DNA from: Desulfomonile tiedjei
GTDB lineage: Bacteria; Desulfobacterota; Desulfomonilia; Desulfomonilales; Desulfomonilaceae
Direction: 5' to 3'
Length of the DNA stretch: 64,000 nucleotides
Assembly (NCBI GenBank): GCA_016212925.1
Contig: JACRDF010000031.1
Coordinates: forward strand, 203,000 to 266,999
The notes under the pieces are model-generated. The model was not told where the DNA came from and did no database searches. It saw only the letters and a program-made list of their open reading frames with translations. How positions within the stretch are numbered: the stretch's first letter is position 1; the number at the start of each line of letters is the position of its first letter. A program made the translations under genes and the position numbers. This document shows positions 62,440 to 64,000 of this stretch, in pieces.

Positions 62440-63733
62440 TCTGTTGAACAAAAGCCGACCGCCGGTTTTCTGCCCCGGGTGCGGGCATGAGATTGTAGTT
62501 CGAGCCTTGGACAAGGCGTTTCAAAATATGGGCCTCGAAGGAAACCGGATTTGCCTGGTCAGTGACATCGGTTGCTCAGGTCTGTTCGATACCTTTTTCA
62601 ACACCCACGCGCTTCACGGCCTTCACGGTCGCGTTCTCACGTACGCTGCGGGGATAAAGCTTTGTCGCCCCGAACTGCAAGTGGTCGCGACCATGGGTGA
62701 CGGTGGCCTAGGAATAGGGGGAGCCCACCTATTGGCCGCTTGCCGGAGAAATGTGAACATCACATTGCTGGTGCTCAACAACTTCAACTTCGGCATGACA
62801 GGCGGACAGTGTTCCTCCACCACTCCAAGTGAGGCCGAAGTCGCCTCGGGTTTTCTGAACCGGTTGGATAGGCCCCTGGATCTGCATTCAGTCGCCACCG
62901 CGGCCGGCGCACCCTATGTTGCTTCGGTTTCGGGCTATCAAAAGGGCCTGGACAAAACCATTGAAGAAGCCATCGTGTTTGACGGGTTTTCCATAGTGGA
63001 GATCCTCGGCATATGCCCGGGCCGGTATACAAAAAGAAACAAGTTGACACCGGGGATGATCGAGGCAGACCTGGCCCGAAATGGCCAAGCAAACGGCCCG
63101 GTACCGACCAATACCCGGCCCGAGTACGGCCGAGCTTATCGAGAGTTGGCACGCCAACAAGTGCGAGCGAAGGCCCCCATAGCCATAGAAGCTGCTCTCA
63201 AACCAGCCGGAGAGGGACGCCAGGACGTGATTATCCTTGGCTCCGCGGGCCAGCGGGTAATTACTGCCGGCGAACTTCTCGGGATGGCAGCGATGTCGGC
63301 CGGCCTGTACGTGACTCAGAAGAACGACTACGACATCACAGTGCTCCGAGGCCCCTCGATTACCGAACTGATCCTGTCCCCCGCGGAAATTGATTACCCG
63401 GAGATCGGCCTACCTTCAGTGATTCTTGCTTTGGCCCCGGAAGGCGTGGCGCGCCGTAAAAACGTTTTTGCCGGCGCCGACGAGAGCACGCTCGTGATTC
63501 AGGCATCCGGCGTAGCAATTCCGGAAACCAAGGCCAAAGTCCGGGAAGTTGACTTCAAGGCACTGGGCCTGAAGGGCCAGGATTGGGCCGTGGCCGCCCT
63601 CGCGGTCATAGCCAAGATGCAGACCGTGATCGACGAGCCTATGCTCGAATCCGCCTTGGCATACCGCTTTGGGGGAAAGGTCCTGGCGAGCGTCAAGACT
63701 GTGGTCGAAACCGTAATGGCGCAGACTTCTTAA
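62432..63733 (+). CDS. 2-oxoacid:acceptor oxidoreductase, fused beta and gamma subunits
   Basis: TTG 62432 has GGAGG six bases upstream. The 433-aa product joins two subunits. Residues ~1-225 are the thiamine-diphosphate beta part (CPGCGHE at 14-20, ATMGDGGLGIGGAHL at ~87-100, LNNFNFGMTGGQCSSTTP). Residues ~245-433 are the gamma part (VIILGSAGQRVITAGELLGMAA, LRGPSITELILSPAEIDYPEI), though its glycine motif is altered from the usual GxGGQGV. No ferredoxin-like delta subunit is present. It should oxidise a 2-oxoacid to an acyl-CoA, reducing ferredoxin. Confidence 0.9.
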   Translation: MTSLLNKSRPPVFCPGCGHEIVVRALDKAFQNMGLEGNRICLVSDIGCSGLFDTFFNTHALHGLHGRVLTYAAGIKLCRPELQVVATMGDGGLGIGGAHLLAACRRNVNITLLVLNNFNFGMTGGQCSSTTPSEAEVASGFLNRLDRPLDLHSVATAAGAPYVASVSGYQKGLDKTIEEAIVFDGFSIVEILGICPGRYTKRNKLTPGMIEADLARNGQANGPVPTNTRPEYGRAYRELARQQVRAKAPIAIEAALKPAGEGRQDVIILGSAGQRVITAGELLGMAAMSAGLYVTQKNDYDITVLRGPSITELILSPAEIDYPEIGLPSVILALAPEGVARRKNVFAGADESTLVIQASGVAIPETKAKVREVDFKALGLKGQDWAVAALAVIAKMQTVIDEPMLESALAYRFGGKVLASVKTVVETVMAQTS

Positions 63734-63860
63734 TTACGACCAAACCGACAAGGATGCCTTCTTTCACCAGCACGTGGTCATAGTCCTTGCCGAAGATGTC
63801 GACCGAATGGGAGAGCAATAACTGTTTAATCTTGCGGGGGAGACCGCACGCGCGAACCAT
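63693..63860 (-). CDS. Possible short protein beside the transposase end
   Basis: On the lower strand ATG 63860 opens 55 codons to TGA at 63693, overlapping the 3' end of the oxidoreductase gene. The peptide (MVRACGLPRKIKQLLLSHSV, then GKDYDHVLVKEGILVGLVVI) looks protein-like but is unrecognised and may be a fragment left next to the insertion sequence. Confidence 0.25.
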   Translation of the reverse strand: MVRACGLPRKIKQLLLSHSVDIFGKDYDHVLVKEGILVGLVVIKKSAPLRFRPQS

Positions 63861-63876
63861 GTCATTGCTGTACGTG

Positions 63877-64000
63877 TCAAGTAATTCGTGGACAAGACTC
63901 GAGGAATTCTAGGGGAGTTTTCCCCCCTAGGGCTTGATGCGGTCTTAGGTTGTTGTAGTAGTAGATGTACTGTTCGAGTTCCTTTTTGAACTCTTCTTCG
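63877..64000 (-). CDS. Transposase C-terminus (IS3/IS481-type integrase core), partial
   Basis: On the lower strand, entering from the right edge, the frame reads FKKELEQYIYYYN, then NLRPHQALGGKTPLEFL, and stops at 63877. This is the conserved end of rve-type transposases (catalytic Glu region and the RPHQALGG-like motif). Only 40 codons are inside the window, so integrity cannot be judged. Confidence 0.85.
   Translation of the reverse strand, partial: EEEFKKELEQYIYYYNNLRPHQALGGKTPLEFLESCPRIT

Overview
The window looks like chromosomal DNA of a strictly anaerobic deltaproteobacterium (Desulfobacterota, of the Desulfomonile/Syntrophobacter kind). This is inferred from gene content: a 4-hydroxybenzoyl-CoA-reductase-type molybdoenzyme, acyl-CoA ligases, a CoA-transferase, an acyl-CoA dehydrogenase, a methylmalonyl-CoA-mutase-type protein, a CooC/DUF3786/FolD group of the kind seen with the Wood-Ljungdahl pathway, a 2-oxoacid:acceptor oxidoreductase, and UGA-decoding (selenocysteine) genes. 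No rRNA, tRNA or CRISPR array was recognised. The DNA is moderately GC-rich, and many gaps hold dispersed palindromic repeats.

Layout. 1-2.5 kb: small secreted proteins, then two neighbouring genes that read sensibly only if an in-frame UGA is decoded, a 56-codon lipoprotein (new) and a HesB/IscA-like protein (known selenoprotein type), followed by an FmdB-like zinc ribbon. 2.5-17.6 kb: a PaaK-like ligase, a VapBC pair, two genes sharing an N-terminal module, coaE, a cupin, a methyltransferase, an acyl-CoA synthetase, a broken DUF4258/YgiT pair, and a TIR-domain gene facing an unrecognised 334-aa gene. 17.7-26.9 kb: a catabolic block with the three-subunit molybdenum hydroxylase, a class III CoA-transferase, an acyl-CoA dehydrogenase and an acyl-CoA mutase. 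27.2-31.5 kb: serA, DUF3786, a CooC-like ATPase and folD. 32.2-43.3 kb: a periplasmic carbonic anhydrase, a TPR protein, a GNAT protein, then ribF-lapA-HIT and phosphoesterase-UPF0280 housekeeping genes, two glycosyltransferases and a B12-binding radical SAM protein. 43.4-50.7 kb: nuoHIJKLMN, the membrane part of complex I plus NuoI, with its own promoter and no nuoA-G in front. 51.3-55.6 kb: a co-directional run of proteases (trypsin-like, subtilisin-like, a zinc metalloprotease, a carboxypeptidase fragment) with one unknown 121-aa protein. 56.3-57.5 kb: pgl and rpiB. 58-63.7 kb: a tripartite tricarboxylate transporter beside a two-gene 2-oxoacid oxidoreductase whose beta and gamma parts are fused. 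The right edge holds the end of a transposase.

How the parts fit (inference): aromatic or other organic acids are activated by the ligases or the CoA-transferase, processed by the molybdoenzyme, acyl-CoA dehydrogenase and mutase, and oxidised through ferredoxin-linked reactions that could feed the Nuo membrane module. The strongest leads for new biology are the UGA-containing lipoprotein with a SECIS-like hairpin, the multi-protease cluster, and the TIR/unknown pair.
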